Assembly: GCF_000006565.2 (NCBI RefSeq)
Contig: NC_031476.1
Span: 3,868,458 to 3,932,457 of the forward strand
Direction of reading: 5' to 3'
Length of the DNA: 64,000 nt
DNA from: Toxoplasma gondii ME49
Taxonomy: Eukaryota; Apicomplexa; Conoidasida; Eucoccidiorida; Sarcocystidae
Within the stretch, counting starts at the first letter, position 1. Each line of letters starts with the position of its first letter. The notes under the pieces were generated by a model. That model was not told the DNA's origin. It did not search any database and saw only the letters and a program-made list of their open reading frames with translations. Shown here piece after piece: positions 1-12,595 of the stretch. The position numbers and the translations under genes were made by a program.

Positions 1-355
1 AGGAGTGGAGAACCCATGTTGATACGATTTCGTTCATGAAGTAAGGCGCTTTGGACTCAACAAGAGAGTCGCCTACATGGCTAGACGTGGAACTTTAAAA
101 ACACCAGATGGGGGGAGGGAGGGGGGGGACAAACCAGGGAGTGTCAGGCCACGCGAATCGAGGGAGACACGAGACTTTTGTCTTTGGTATTTTATGACGA
201 GGCACCTTTCAAACACTAAGAATATTACAGTCTTACGTTTTTTGGAAGCAGAGGTTTTCTGCCTGCTTGTTTCCTCCATGAAGAGAGGGGTTGTTGTAGA
301 GTTGGTTGAGGTTGCATCGTGAGTGCTTCTCCGTTTCTCGCGCCTTCTCCGACAG

Positions 356-3300
356 GAGGAGCTTACTCTTCTTCTGCACGAAATGGTTGAGGAACAGAAC
401 CGGTTTCAGCAGCTGCGATTAGAATCGCTCCTGAGCAATGTAGGGGGCTCCGCAGCGGCAGCTGCCTCTTCGCCTTCCCCTCCTTCCCCTTCGTCGTTGA
501 ATTCGAAGCCGGTCGCTTCTTCCTTTGCTGTCTCCGCTCTCCGAACGAGTAGCGTACCTGGAGCCCGAGACGGGAGACTGCTACCCTCATCAGCTTCTGG
601 GAGAGACAAAGAGGGAAGGGTGAAAGAGGCATCTGTCGCTGCTCTCGGATCCGGTGTGGAGTGTGAGGCCGTTGAAGCAGGGCCGCTTGACCGGCCAGGG
701 GCTTCAGACGAGAGACCACCAGATGGCAGAATCGGCGGGTGTTTGATCCAACAGTTAGAGCGCAAGAGGAAACAGTTTGTTCGGGAGCAGGACCATATGA
801 GGAAAAACGCAGAAATGAAAGTTCAGGTATATCTACGAAGGTGGGAAACGCCTGTCGAGACACCATGCACGCGGAAATAAGCAGAGAGATACTAGGGGAG
901 ACGTACAGCTCGGACAGGAGTGAATGCAGAAGCACACATTTGTATGCGGCATTTGCGCGCATAGATGCAAACCTGTTGTAGGAAATGGCTGAAACACATG
1001 AACAATACAGGAACTACGAGAGACTGCAAAGTGACCGACAGTGGACTAGTACCATGAGGGAAAGATGAAAAGAAATCCGGGAGGAGAATGAAAAGAGACT
1101 GAAATTCTAGTCCTAACAACAATAGAAGGGTGTATGGGCCTAATGTCTTGCTTGTTGAAGAGGAAACCAATAAGTTTTGGTTTTTAGCTTGTTCTACAGA
1201 GCGAGCGAGAGACGACTATGTACTCCGATTCCCATGGGTCGACCAAGACCAGAGCGGTTCAAGCTAGAGTCAGAGATGAAAGTGATTTTTCCACTCATCG
1301 ACGTTTGCTAGTGCTTGGGTTCTTGAGCAGTTTGCGACTGCAATGGAATGCCAGTGTTTTTCTTTCTCCGGCTGTTCTTGAATAGTATCTATTTTCCACC
1401 GAGGGCGTTTTTCTTCCCCTTTGTCTTTCCAGTTTATTGAGCAGTCCCTGATTGCAAGCCTGCAAAAAATCCAGACTAAGATCGAGACTTTCTTTAGTTC
1501 GGCTCCTTCGATTTCGGAGAAAGAACTACAAGAAGCGAATTCAAAGAGAGATGAGTGGACAGAGGAAATCGAGAAGCGAAAGGGAGACTGGCAAGCGCGT
1601 GTCTCGGCGTGGAAAGAGAGGCTGGATTCCACAGCAACGGAGGGGCGAAAACAGATCGAAGAACATGTTTCTGGTCTCGAAGACCGAATTTCTTGGCTTT
1701 ATGGTGGGCGAGAAAAACACGCAGTGACCACTGAAATTGGGCTGCGAAGAAGACGCAGAGAAAGAAAGAATAAGAGTCAGCAGCAGCGCGAGAGGAGGAG
1801 ACAGAGAGAAGGAAGCCAAGAGGAACTTGTGATAACTTTCGGTAAACGTAAAGTAGGTTGTGAACGAGACCTGGTCTATGATTTCCTGACTGTCGAGGAC
1901 TTGTTTTATGATTTATTCCAGCGCTCGTCTGTTTATCGCACCACCTTCTGTCCGTTGTACGCGTCTTCTTTTGATGCCTCGTCTCATCATTTCGTCTCAC
2001 TACCTTCCCGCTTCTGAGCAGGCTGCTCTGTCCCTGACGATTCTCCACTTCTCTAACATCTGTCTCTAATTCTTCGTTTCGACGAGATTTCTCGTGGTTG
2101 CGTTTAGTTTTACTCTTTATATTCTTCAGGCCTTGGTCGACAGCACGGGGCTCCAAAGCGTACTGCAGTGGCGGCGATGCAGCATCTTCACCAGCAATAC
2201 GAAGCGGCCATTCAGAGATGTTTCCAGTGTATTTCTCTTTCAACTGAGCAAGCTGAGAGAAGGATATCTGCTTGTCGTCAAGACCTTGGCGATCCTTCAT
2301 CCCCTTCTCGCTACACCTCAGAAAGACGAGGAAAGGAGTCAAGAAACTTCTGCCGGCCGTGTCGTGTCATCCTGACATTCTTCGAGGGATCGTCTTCGAC
2401 TGCCCCTTCTCCTCCTGCACATTCTGCTTCCAATGGTCCTCATGTCGAATCTCCTCTGACAAAATGCTCAACCGATTTGCCAGTCCATACACTCGACAGA
2501 AGCCAACTCGGTGCCGGTACCAGCGACGGCCCTGGTGGTCAGGGGAGCTACGAGAAAGAGGACAAAATGGGAGCACGGAAAAGTTGCACCTTCTCCCAGC
2601 AGGCCATCGCTTCGCCCCCTGCAATGGCAGGCTTAGAAGAAGACACCTGTTCAAATGCATACACGAAAAACGCAAAAATGACCCATTCTTGCTATCTTTC
2701 TCTTGGTGGTTCGCGTAGCACAGAACGTAGCGGGCTAGAAGCGGGGCCGATACACACATCACACAGTTTCACGTCTGTAGATTTGTTGAAACCTCACGAA
2801 CGAAATGCACTCTCTTTTGCCTACCACGTACGCACCGCAGCTGATGACCTCAAGTACCAGAGGTTCACCTCTACTTCCTCTGCGCTCCCGGTAAAAACAT
2901 CCGGCACCACACGAAGAAACAATAACGGCCAAATGCGGAAAGTCGAATCGCTGCCTCAGGGTGTAGTCGCCGGTGCAGTGTCTCGGCTAGAGGGAGAAGT
3001 TCGTGTCAGCATAGCTCAAGAAATTCGAGCCGGGTACGCTCTTGCAGGGTCGATCATTCTTGTTCTCTGTCAGAAACTGCAGTGTCTCCGTCCTTCGCAA
3101 GTCTCATTCGTGGATGAAGGCGCCGAACAGATTCTCCAGGGCCTTCCTCTTCTCCGAGACCACTGTCATTCGAGCGCCGAGGAAACGTGGAACACGGGGA
3201 AAAGTCGAGAAAGCCCTAACGATAGAAAAAATCCACGGGAGGCGCAAGGGGGGTCGAATACCGAAAACAGAGGGAGAGCGGCAGCCGTTTCAGCAAGTGT

Positions 3301-6300
3301 AAATAGTAGCAGTGAATCAGCGAAAAGCTTTGGCGGCGGAACAGGCATCACTCCCGGTGGAGGAGATTCTGAAGCGGAGAGCAACGCAGAACAAATTTTT
3401 CGGGGTGAGGTTTAATCACTAGCTCTGGAATAGGTGGGCTCCAGCCGAGAGAAACAGTTGAATTCGGCAAAGGAATACTCACTTGGTCCCCCATCCTACT
3501 GTAAAAGCGTTGCCGAGTAGTGGAAATGGTTTTAGCCGGAGGTAGATTCTTCGACACTCTCGAATGAGAAAACTTAGGACTGAGGAAGAGTAGAACTCCT
3601 CTCCACCGTCGATTCTTATTAGAAAGAGCTCTCTTAAAGCGGATGGCTCTGCAATCACGGACATCGGATGTACGGAATATTTCAAGGACAAAATTGACAT
3701 CTTGTATCAGACTTCACGCAGTTTCCTTTGCCGGATTGCTAAGGAGAATCAGACTGTCTGCAGTTTCTGCTTTCCGTTCTGCTCTATTGTGTTGTCGCAG
3801 AAATAGTGGAAACAACAGCGCGTACATCGATGCTCGGGTGCCTCTTGGGATCTGTGGCGAGCTTGCCATTTTCGTACGCAGCAGCAGTGGAAGAAATTGA
3901 AAGGGAATTCCGCAGCAAGGCGGCTGCTGCAGTGGCGCCTGCGCCGCCTACTGGAGGCCCTGTCGCCAGAGGAAACGGAAGAAATGACGGTTCGCCGACA
4001 GCAACAGGAGGGATGTCTGCTTGTAGAGACTTCGAGGCGCCTGTTTACGTCGATCACTTCGCTCAGTATCTACGAACCCAGGCAGAAGCGAATCGCCAGA
4101 AGGTAATGACTTTCGAAGCATTCAGAGAGGTAACACAGCACAAAACTGGCTCAACACACGATGGCGACAGGAGTGTTCGGACAGTCACACTAAGCGTCAC
4201 TGATGAACGGAATAGAAAACCAAAGAATGGGAAAGCACTCGCTGGCATATGGATTACCTGAGCCTGTCAGGGAGGTGGAGCAACCAACAAAAACAGGCTT
4301 GGTAACGTATTGCGGAAGCGCTTCCCGGAACGTTTGATGGCGCGGGTGAGGTGGGTAAAAGCCGTCGAACAGAAGGAATCCAGGATGTCCTTTTGCAACG
4401 ATGTTGACAGACGGCGTTTCTGTCAATCACCCTTTCTCAAAAACGAACCACTTGCTTCAAATACCTTCTGAGCATAGACGCTCTCACGTGTCTACTAATT
4501 TTGCCACAGCGTTCATGCGAAACACACTCTGAAACGGAGCTGTAACGGGGATTGCAATGACTTCTGTGATGCGTATTTCCTACTCAATATACTCAGCTTG
4601 TAGCAGTCATTCGACATTTCTGCCACACTGTGCGAGAAGAACTCTTCCCCATCGCAGTGTGCGGCATCTTCCTCGATTTCGGCCAAACCCTCCAAGACCA
4701 ACTGGAGTAAGGTGATGGCCGTACGACGACGGGATATTTCACTGTTCCCTCCTGTTTCCTCCTAGTTGAACTCGCCAAAAGTGAAATCACCGATACAGTT
4801 CCTGATTTCTCTGAATAAGTACACCAGTAATATTGAGTTCATCCCTCAACTAGTCGACTTCTAGTAACATAAGTCGAGCGCTCAGGTTCACTTAGTCTAC
4901 GCTTTTTAGAATGGCATATTTGCCGTGGCTGTCGGACTGTTAGTTGTTCATCTCCATGACTTGCATTCCTCTAGAAAGGAACAGGCCCTCCCAGTCGGTC
5001 TCATGTGTTTATGGTTTTGAAGGTGAGCATCAGCGTTTTCAAGCGGTGAATATGTGGAGCGTCCGCTTATTCCTGTTTGCTAAAGACTTTTTCCACGTAT
5101 AGTCGCACCGCGCCTGCCTCCACGGCCCAGTTGAGTTGTATGTGGTGAGTAATTTTTTTCAGTTTGATTCATTGAACGCAGAGCACTCGACGTATACCTT
5201 GGAAATGGCAAGGCAGCCGAGGGACGCATAGGTCCCGCTGACGTGGATTTAATACGAAAACTGAGACGCCAGTGGGACGCAAACCTCCTAAATCTTGATG
5301 CCCAGCTTAAATGCGTCGAAGAAACTGACCGTCTGAGGTACAGTTTCAAGCACCCGAGGGAGCGCGGCAACTCATCTATCCTTAGAAAAGAGCAGGAGAC
5401 AAGGCATTTGAACTCTCTTCTCAAGCGTGTTGCCTGAACGTGTACTGTGGTGAAATATTCAACCTAGCAGACACGGATCAGCCCGGGAGGGATGTGGTTT
5501 CGCAAGCTTGCTTGTCTTCTCGGTTGACGAGGGAGGGAAACATTTGCGAGAACACGTCAAGATATGCTATTCCTTTACTAGCCGAAAAAATATCAGAGAA
5601 GGTAGCGGCCGGGATACGAGAATGAACGGCAATAGAACAGCTTCATGCCCAGCGATTTATATCTCGGGGTTGTGCAGAATCTCTCTGACCGTAGATCGTC
5701 CTCCATCGATTCACATCCTATCTCGATTTCTATGGGGCGGTGGCTGCGCTTTATTCGTTTGAGAGTCTGATTATTTGCTGGTAGTTGTGTACAGCGATTT
5801 CTTTTTATGCTGGATTGTCAACAGGGAGCTTTGTCTAGAGGAGGAGAGCCGACGTGAACAGCTGACTGCACTATTGTTCAGAGTCTGCAACGAAACTGCT
5901 TCGCGGTTGAATGCGTCCTCAGCGTTCATCACTAACGGTTGTATCGGCCACTTCGAGTTTCTCATTACCGTACTAGACAGGCTCCCACAACTGGCGGACT
6001 TCCGTCCTCTTGACGGGTACGGAATAGATCATCGAAGATACGGCGTTGAAAATCTGTTCTGTTGGGGCACCGCTTCATCAGTGTACGGGGTGAGGAATTT
6101 ACTGCCAATTCGGGACTGCGTTTTACAACACTCCGACATCATTGTCGCTTTGTTTTCTGACCTCTCCAGTGTGATCCAGAACGCATGAATACCACACGCC
6201 TCGTTGTAAAGTCTCACAATCACATTTGCACTTTGAGGGCTAACTGGAGGACAAAGTGATTGGTGTTGATAGAAAGATTTGTATCCCGCCGGCTTCCTCG

Positions 6301-7638
6301 TGATGGCGTTTTTTTATTGTTGTCCAGATGACACGGTCCCGTAGCCTTCTTAAATGTATGTTTTTCTTCGTCAGCGACATCCCCTTTTCAGCTTATTCGA
6401 TGCCAAGGAGGTCTCTGAAAAGACGTCTGCGAAAAAACATTGCAGTACTGCAGGTCGAGCAGGGCGCTTGTGCGCAGGTGTCTTCTGCTTTTGGTAAACA
6501 GAACAGCCCTCAATCAGCAGGTGGGACGTGGCTTTCCACTTCATCGAGAGCTGCCAACAGTAAGGGCGCGGTCTCTTGTACAACTCCTACTCCTGAGGGC
6601 GATTGTTCCAATTATTTCACCAAACAATGGAGAGGTCTCCCTGTTCAGCCTTGGAGTCTAGGTAAGAACAATGTTTTTTTCAACTCCGATAATCCGTCTC
6701 CTTAATCGGAAGGTTCACTTAATCTAGGCGTTTTTATCACTAAAGCCTCTTCTGACAAAGTGTGTAGGCATGATGCTAGCAAGGTCTCGTAGACCTTACT
6801 TTTGCCGCTGTGTGGGGGCAGCTCTGTTTTCACATTATCACGACAGTAATTTATCCAACCTGCTGTGCATGTTCCGCTGCCCGACTTGCGGGATCCTGTC
6901 ACCGACAAGTATGACCGCAACGGGGAGGCAGTTGTCAGCTAACGTGAACAGTTTTGTCGGCTTGTAGTTACTACGCTTCTACCGCAGATGCGACTTACGC
7001 GAGCATTGGATGTGATGCGAATGTAAACGAAAAGTGGACTGCACCGGTGCTACCGGTGCTCTATCATACGAAGTCATCACCACCCCTTGACAGCAGACAT
7101 ACTTCAGCTTCATCTGTGAAGCCGAAAGAGAAGCCAGTCTCCCAACAGACACTTCACAACCAGCCTGTTGGAAAACAAGTTGTCAGTGGCACTACAGCTG
7201 TTCCAAGCGACCTGGTGGACGACAACAATGTATCGAATTCTCTTTTCTCCAAGACAATAACATCTTTCTCGTCTCCAGTTCACAAACATCTCTTCCGGTA
7301 GGCTTCGATGCTCCCTAACTAAATGGCCTATAATTGAGCTGCAGCCCACAGGAAGCAGCCACGTCAGGTGGTCCGACGCTTCTCGTTGATTTAGTTACAA
7401 AAGCGCACGGAACCTACGCACTAGCGGGCAATTAGAAAGTGTTGTACTTTGATGCGATCTACTTGCTCTGCACAGAGTGCGCAACGCGGCGTTTGTAAGC
7501 GCTCTCGAGGAGGTAAGGAGAGCGAGCACAGAAACTCGAGAGCGGCTGGCGTCCGCTTACCGCGAGGTTACGCAGAACAGGAGAGTCTGGGCTCGAAAAG
7601 TTGAGCAGCTTGAAGAGATCAGACAGGAGTTTTTGTAA
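356..7638 (+). CDS. Multi-exon coiled-coil protein, function unknown, 5' end possibly outside the window
   Basis: I do not recognise this gene. Exons seen with good splice sites: 356-826 (acceptor CTCCGACAG, donor CAG/GTATAT), one near 982-1060, one from 1433, 2130-3404, 3801-4102, 4510-4541, 5182-5337, one from 5825, one from about 6375, and a last exon 7476-7638 ending in TAA. The phases of 2130-3404, 3801-4102, 4510-4541, 5182-5337 and 5825 agree with each other. The exons around 982-1430 and 5.9-7.4 kb are not resolved. Most exons encode charged helical sequence rich in E, R, Q and L (for example QQLERKRKQFVREQDH, EEIEREFRSKAA, VEQLEEIRQEFL), as in coiled coils; the 2130-3404 exon also carries a Ser-rich low-complexity stretch. 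No enzymatic motif is visible. A structural, cytoskeletal or centrosomal role would be a guess. An acceptor directly before 356 implies an upstream exon. Confidence 0.6.
4510..4541 (+). other. Probable 32-nt micro-exon of the coiled-coil gene
   Basis: A pyrimidine-rich acceptor (TAATTTTGCCACAG) precedes 32 nt coding RSCETHSETE plus two bases, followed by donor GTAACG. The exon before it ends in phase 0 at 4102 and the one after starts at 5182 needing phase 2. A 32-nt exon converts one to the other exactly. It is inferred from phase arithmetic and splice signals, not from a transcript. Confidence 0.45.
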
Positions 7639-8261
7639 TAATTTCAGCATTGCCCTTCCCTCCCGTGTATCTGGACCCACAACATTCATGAGTACACCCC
7701 CAAAACCCCAACATTTTTCTCTCTCCGGTTTTGAGTAGCATGAAACATTCACACACAATTATTCAGGCCGAAGATCCGCCCTAGGTGTACACTGACTGCC
7801 GGTCACGAAAGCGGGAATTCCAGCGTGGATACAGAAACCAGTGGCTGTAGGCAAACAAGTGATAAGTATTCCCACTGTTCTGTGTTCTACGGAAGGGAAA
7901 CGGTGACGTCGTTGATTGCAGTGGTGGCCGAGAGCCGAAACTGGTGTTAACTTTCCGTGAGGAAAAACAATTTCTTCCGCATGATACGATAGAACGCTGG
8001 GGGTCTGATATGACAGGCTGTGGTGGATGGGATAATTTACAGAAGGGGATTGTGGAGAAGTATGACCGATACTGAGGACCGAAGACGAAACTCCTTTTTT
8101 TAACATACGTCGGTCGATGAAGGTATGTATGACTAGACCTCCGAACGGACGGACTCATGGTTCGTTAATGACAGGGTCGTTTCCTCCGAAAAGAAGGCAG
8201 AAACTTGCCAAAAGAGCTTTTGGTTATCTAATTGCTATGTGCTGCAAGTAATATAGCCACC
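7639..8261. other. Intergenic, 3' flank of the coiled-coil gene
   Basis: No convincing coding sequence. The minus-strand open frames at 7759-8158 overlap each other in different frames, lack recognisable motifs and sit in ordinary-composition DNA. Confidence 0.5.
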
Positions 8262-8332
8262 TCCGAGACCGGGAATTGAACCCGGGTCTTCCGCGTGACA
8301 GGCGGAAATACTAGCCACTATACTATCTCGGA
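8262..8332 (-). tRNA. tRNA-Asp (anticodon GTC)
   Basis: The reverse complement folds as a 71-nt cloverleaf. A 7-bp acceptor stem pairs TCCGAGA with TCTCGGA, the D-arm region contains TAGTATAGTGG (A box), the anticodon loop is CTGTCAC with GTC at plus positions 8297-8299, and the T arm contains GGTTCAATTCC (B box). The 3' CCA is not encoded and no intron is present, as expected for a nuclear eukaryotic tRNA-Asp transcribed by RNA polymerase III. It stands alone between two protein genes. Confidence 0.97.
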
Positions 8333-9838
8333 CGGGGCCCGGTGCTGCCTGAGTATTCTCGTCACTCAATTTTCAGCGAGCCTTAGTTCACCTTCATCTC
8401 CGTTTACGACTAAATTTTCCTACCTCCGCACTTCACGCTTGTATCCTTATCACATTCGCTCCACGACTCGGCTCGATCGACCCCGCTCCTTGATGACAAA
8501 TCCGAAGTATTTTCTTGTCGAATTATGATCATACCCCGCAGCAGCGCACGATTACCCATTCTGAACATCGGCACTGAGCTAGACTCTTACATATGACACG
8601 AAAATACTGTCCCCCGTAGTTCTTTGTATTCGCAAACGCTGCAGGTGTGAACGGTATTTTGTCTTGTCTCGCAAGGTATCGACATCGTGTTTTCTGACGT
8701 GCGACCTGCGCCGGAACAAATGCTTCTAGCTACGAATCCTTCCGCGAAGTATTGTGTATGCAGCTGTATTCCTGTAAGCCTGAAAACGCAAATAAACCGG
8801 GCACTGCTGTCATGTACTCACGTGTCTGCACTGGTCGAACCGACAAAAGAACAGGCAGCCAGTTATATTGGCTCCTTTCGTCTTCCAGGCTTGAAAGAGT
8901 GACAAGACTGACATGCACGATGTGAGAAGACACAAACGGCTGAACACTAGTGCCATTATCGAAATCGCTGTCATATAGCACTTTACGTATAAACAGTGCG
9001 AATATGGGGATTTCAGCAAAAAGTAGGTTACCCTTCGCTACGCGGGCGTCCATTGTATTTCAGGGCTTTCGTTTTGCTAGAGACACGGCGCCTAATCGAA
9101 CCTAGTGTACTTCGAATACAACTGAATAAAAAATGCACTTTCCCAAATTGTTAACTACAGAAAGACGCTGACCGGAACAGACGCTGGCCAGCAGTCCCGC
9201 ATTCTGAAGTAGAAATGTCGATATCGTAAACGATGTACTGTCATTATGTTGATACACCGTGGAGTGTTTGAAAATGCTGTGGTGTATTGACGACACTGAC
9301 ACGAGAGTGTGTGTTCTGTGTTCATTCGTGGACTCTTCACAGCTTCTTCGCTTGCATGCCGTGCATGCGGCTTCCTATGGTGGTTTGAGCGCTCCTGGCC
9401 TTGTTTGTCTCTCTACAGAAACACCATCCAATTTTGGTGCCCATTAGATCCTTGCACACAAAAGTTTTTGGGAAGTTTGTTCTCTCCAGAAGCCCGCTCT
9501 TTTTTCTCGAAGGTTCGGCTTAATCTCCGATGAGATGCAAGCGTAGTCGCGACAAGCAACATTCGAAGTTGTCAAGACAACACTGTGTACACTGCTCCTT
9601 CCTCTGCGGCAATTTGCCCCTTTCACTCAGCAAATATGGTTGGTCTTTTTTGCGTGTTGTAGTCTGGCAAATCGGGACAACTGAATTTGGTCTTTGCGTC
9701 CGCATGATGAACACAATCGCCGAGACCTGGAAAGTCCGCTGAGTTTCTTAGTCTGCTGTTTTGCATGCGAGGTATTAGAGTCTGTCGCTGTTCAGAATAG
9801 TGAGACACAATGAGGGCGAGTGTGTTTCCCTTCATATA
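8333..9838. other. Intergenic between tRNA-Asp and the dihydrouridine synthase gene
   Basis: Only short overlapping open frames without motifs are present. It probably holds the promoter and 5' leader of the downstream synthase gene; no specific element could be assigned. Confidence 0.5.
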
Positions 9839-12595
9839 ATGGTGGTCTTGGCACCGCGAGCGCGAACGCACAACATGCAGTCCCTCCAGCAGGAGTTTTG
9901 TTTCACTGGTGCCTCACCGGAACTGGGAGAGTTCTCTAGGAAGAGCCGGTGGCCAACGGGAAACCGGAACCTGAGCGAGTTGCGCTGTTTCGGGAGAACC
10001 GGGCGCTGTCACAGGCTACTCGACTGTGCGTTTGTCGCAGCAGTGTTCCATACTCTTGTATCCGTCTGTTCATCCAATGCCCACTCACTCAACCACCATC
10101 AGCTTCGTCGCTTTCATCAACCTGAAGCCACCACCCCTCAGTCCACGCATGCCGTCTCTGCTTCCCCGTTCGCTCTTCTGCATACTCATTTGGATGGACC
10201 TACCCAGCAGAACTCGACAAGGAAGACATTTTCTCCTACCAGCAAATTCCCTTTCGTTTCCTACCCTAAGAAATGGCTCTACCTACCTGCCACAGTAACA
10301 GACTCTGCTACACCTGGCGTACCTAAGTTCGAGGTGTTAAACGGAAAAAATAACTTTGTGGGGCATGCCAGACCTGCAAATCACTCGACCCCAAAGAAAG
10401 GCGTCTCTAGCGCTTGTCTATTCTTCTTAGGTTTCAAACCAGAGCGAAATGTGAGTCCATTTCGTCATCGACGAAGCGCTGGTTGTTCTTCGGGAATATT
10501 CCCTACGCAGGCATACGCGTTCACGTTTGTCAAACCATCGGTATCTCCCGCCCTTCTTGAGCGCAGGCTCTCCCAAAGTTCACTTCGAATGAAAAAGCCG
10601 CTCTCCCCATTATTTCAAAAGCTACCGGCAAGCGACGAAGCGTACTCTCTGTGCACACGGTTGCACTTCAGCTCGTGTAAGTCAGGCCTCGAAGGAACCA
10701 CTCTTTCACACCGGTTCTGGAAAAGACACTATGCCATAAAGAATTGCGTCACCGATTTGCGGTGTGATGAAGCTGCTCCCGTGGCAACATCTCGGTCGCA
10801 TAAATCCACTTGGACTTCTTCCCCCAACGACAATTGCCATGGTTCTTCTCCGTCTCGATGTTTTGCCTTTGACCCTTCTGGCGGCCTTCTTTCCGCAGCT
10901 CCAATGATGGATTACACGAATCGCCACTGGCGACGTCTGATCAGTTTGATGTCGCGGCGCTTGACTTTGTATACAGAGATGGTGCCTGTCCCTCCGGCTC
11001 CTTGTGAAAGTCCGGACAGTTCTCAAGACCTTCCATTTTCCGTAAAGCGGAAACTGTTGGAAGAAGCGGGTAGCCTCGCCAGCGTTCCTAATGATGTTGT
11101 TCTTCAAGTGGGCGTGGGAAGCGCCCAGAGCGCCACTGCGGTTGCCCGTGTGCTCAACGAATTTAGCGTGGACAGAGACCATGCCGAGCCGGTCACAAGG
11201 ATGCGAGGCAAGCGTACCTTTTTAGTCAATCTTAACTGTGGGTGCCCCAGTCCACGCGTCGCCAAGGGATCGTTCGGGTTGATTCTCATGGAAGATCCTA
11301 AGCGTGTTGCAGAGATGTGCCAGATTCTCGTTGACGGTGCGAACAACCGAGAGGGCCAGAAGAGGTGCAGCCTCGACGTGATGGGAAAGTCTGCAAGAGG
11401 AGACACGAAGGATAGGACGGTCCACACAAACGACTCTCCCGAAACTGACAGCGTAGCAGTGTCTGTCAAATGTCGGGTTGGGATCGAAGAAGACAAGCAA
11501 TTTCTTCGGTCCGGAAGCAGCCCGATATCCAGCGCTACAACTCCCTATTCTTCGTCCTCATGCACATATGACAAGCTCGCTGAATTCGTTGGTACAGTGG
11601 TTGAGACGTCCCCGGTAAGGCATTTCATAATTCACGCTCGGCCTGGAATACTGGTGGGTAAGTTGTCACCGAAGCAGAACCTTCAAATTCCGCAACGGAG
11701 GCCCGAGTGGGTGTACAGGCTCTGCAGTGACTTTCCAACCGTGTCATTCACGTTCAACGGCGGCGTCAAATCATTTCAGAACGCAGAAGAACACTTGTTG
11801 AACACAAATGATAAACTTGCCGGTATTATGGTCGGCCGAGATATGCTTGAGAGGCCATGGTATTGGGGATCGCATGCGGACGCTTTTATCACTGCACAGG
11901 AACAGAGACGTGGTATGCGTTCGAATTCGACTATCGAGGGAAGCATGGGAAAATCCAATGCCACTCTCGCCGGTGACAACAGGAGAAAGGTGAAGGCAGA
12001 TTTAGGAACGGTGGAAGTAACTGTTTCACGCGCACAACGGTGGATGACTGAGCCTTGTGAGACACAAAGAATAATGGAACGTGTGACCCGGGCAGAAGTG
12101 TTGGAGCGATATGCATGCTATGTCGATGAAGTAGAGAAAACTGATAGACTAAGGTGTACATCAGATGAACAAGAAACGGGGAGGAGCGGGAATAGAAAAG
12201 CCACCAGCGGCGGGCAAATGATACTGAACAGTCGGGCGTCGTTGCTGAAGCCGCTGTTGAATATGTTCGCTGGCGAACCAGGAAGCCGTGCGTTTAAGCA
12301 AAGGCTTCAGGCTGCCTGTGGCAATCCAGAGAGTTTCCACGTTGGACAGAGTGAATCATCAGATGAAGACGGCTTACATAAAGGAAGGGGAGAAGTTTCG
12401 AGTGGTGAATATTCGAGGCAAGTTGTTGCCTCTAACGCCTCGGGGCTTCGGTTTCCAAGACAGGAGTCGACAGGCGAAATCATTCGCCAGACCTTAGAAG
12501 TCATTCCAACGGGCATTCTTCACTCACAACCAGAATGGGATTTCTGGCACGCAGGAGTAGTCTCTTTCCTACCAGAGACTGTGAAGCCCACATAA
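9839..12595 (+). CDS. tRNA-dihydrouridine synthase, DusA type
   Basis: A flavin enzyme family that reduces uridine to dihydrouridine in tRNA D loops. A single open frame of 918 codons starts at the first in-frame ATG (9839); the frame is open a little further upstream. The DUS barrel spans about residues 350-680: AAPMMDYTNRHWRRL (FMN-binding start), LYTEMV, LQVGVGS, NLNCGCPSPRVAKGSFG with the catalytic cysteine of GCPS, VSVKCRVGI, HARPGILVGKLSPKQN, FTFNGGVKS, and IMVGRDMLERPW. The LSPKxN and RxGI patterns and YTEM fit the DusA branch better than Dus1-4. The N-terminal ~350 residues are not conserved; a hydrophobic stretch (LLDCAFVAAVFHTLVSVC, about residues 60-80) followed by Ser/Thr-rich sequence could be a signal or plastid/mitochondrial leader. 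A hydrophilic tail of ~240 residues follows the barrel. The exact start is uncertain. Confidence 0.9.
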   Translation: MVVLAPRARTHNMQSLQQEFCFTGASPELGEFSRKSRWPTGNRNLSELRCFGRTGRCHRLLDCAFVAAVFHTLVSVCSSNAHSLNHHQLRRFHQPEATTPQSTHAVSASPFALLHTHLDGPTQQNSTRKTFSPTSKFPFVSYPKKWLYLPATVTDSATPGVPKFEVLNGKNNFVGHARPANHSTPKKGVSSACLFFLGFKPERNVSPFRHRRSAGCSSGIFPTQAYAFTFVKPSVSPALLERRLSQSSLRMKKPLSPLFQKLPASDEAYSLCTRLHFSSCKSGLEGTTLSHRFWKRHYAIKNCVTDLRCDEAAPVATSRSHKSTWTSSPNDNCHGSSPSRCFAFDPSGGLLSAAPMMDYTNRHWRRLISLMSRRLTLYTEMVPVPPAPCESPDSSQDLPFSVKRKLLEEAGSLASVPNDVVLQVGVGSAQSATAVARVLNEFSVDRDHAEPVTRMRGKRTFLVNLNCGCPSPRVAKGSFGLILMEDPKRVAEMCQILVDGANNREGQKRCSLDVMGKSARGDTKDRTVHTNDSPETDSVAVSVKCRVGIEEDKQFLRSGSSPISSATTPYSSSSCTYDKLAEFVGTVVETSPVRHFIIHARPGILVGKLSPKQNLQIPQRRPEWVYRLCSDFPTVSFTFNGGVKSFQNAEEHLLNTNDKLAGIMVGRDMLERPWYWGSHADAFITAQEQRRGMRSNSTIEGSMGKSNATLAGDNRRKVKADLGTVEVTVSRAQRWMTEPCETQRIMERVTRAEVLERYACYVDEVEKTDRLRCTSDEQETGRSGNRKATSGGQMILNSRASLLKPLLNMFAGEPGSRAFKQRLQAACGNPESFHVGQSESSDEDGLHKGRGEVSSGEYSRQVVASNASGLRFPRQESTGEIIRQTLEVIPTGILHSQPEWDFWHAGVVSFLPETVKPT

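Noticed and set aside
7759..8158. Two overlapping minus-strand open frames upstream of the tRNA
   Set aside because: They occupy the same bases in different frames, with no splice signals or motifs that favour either.
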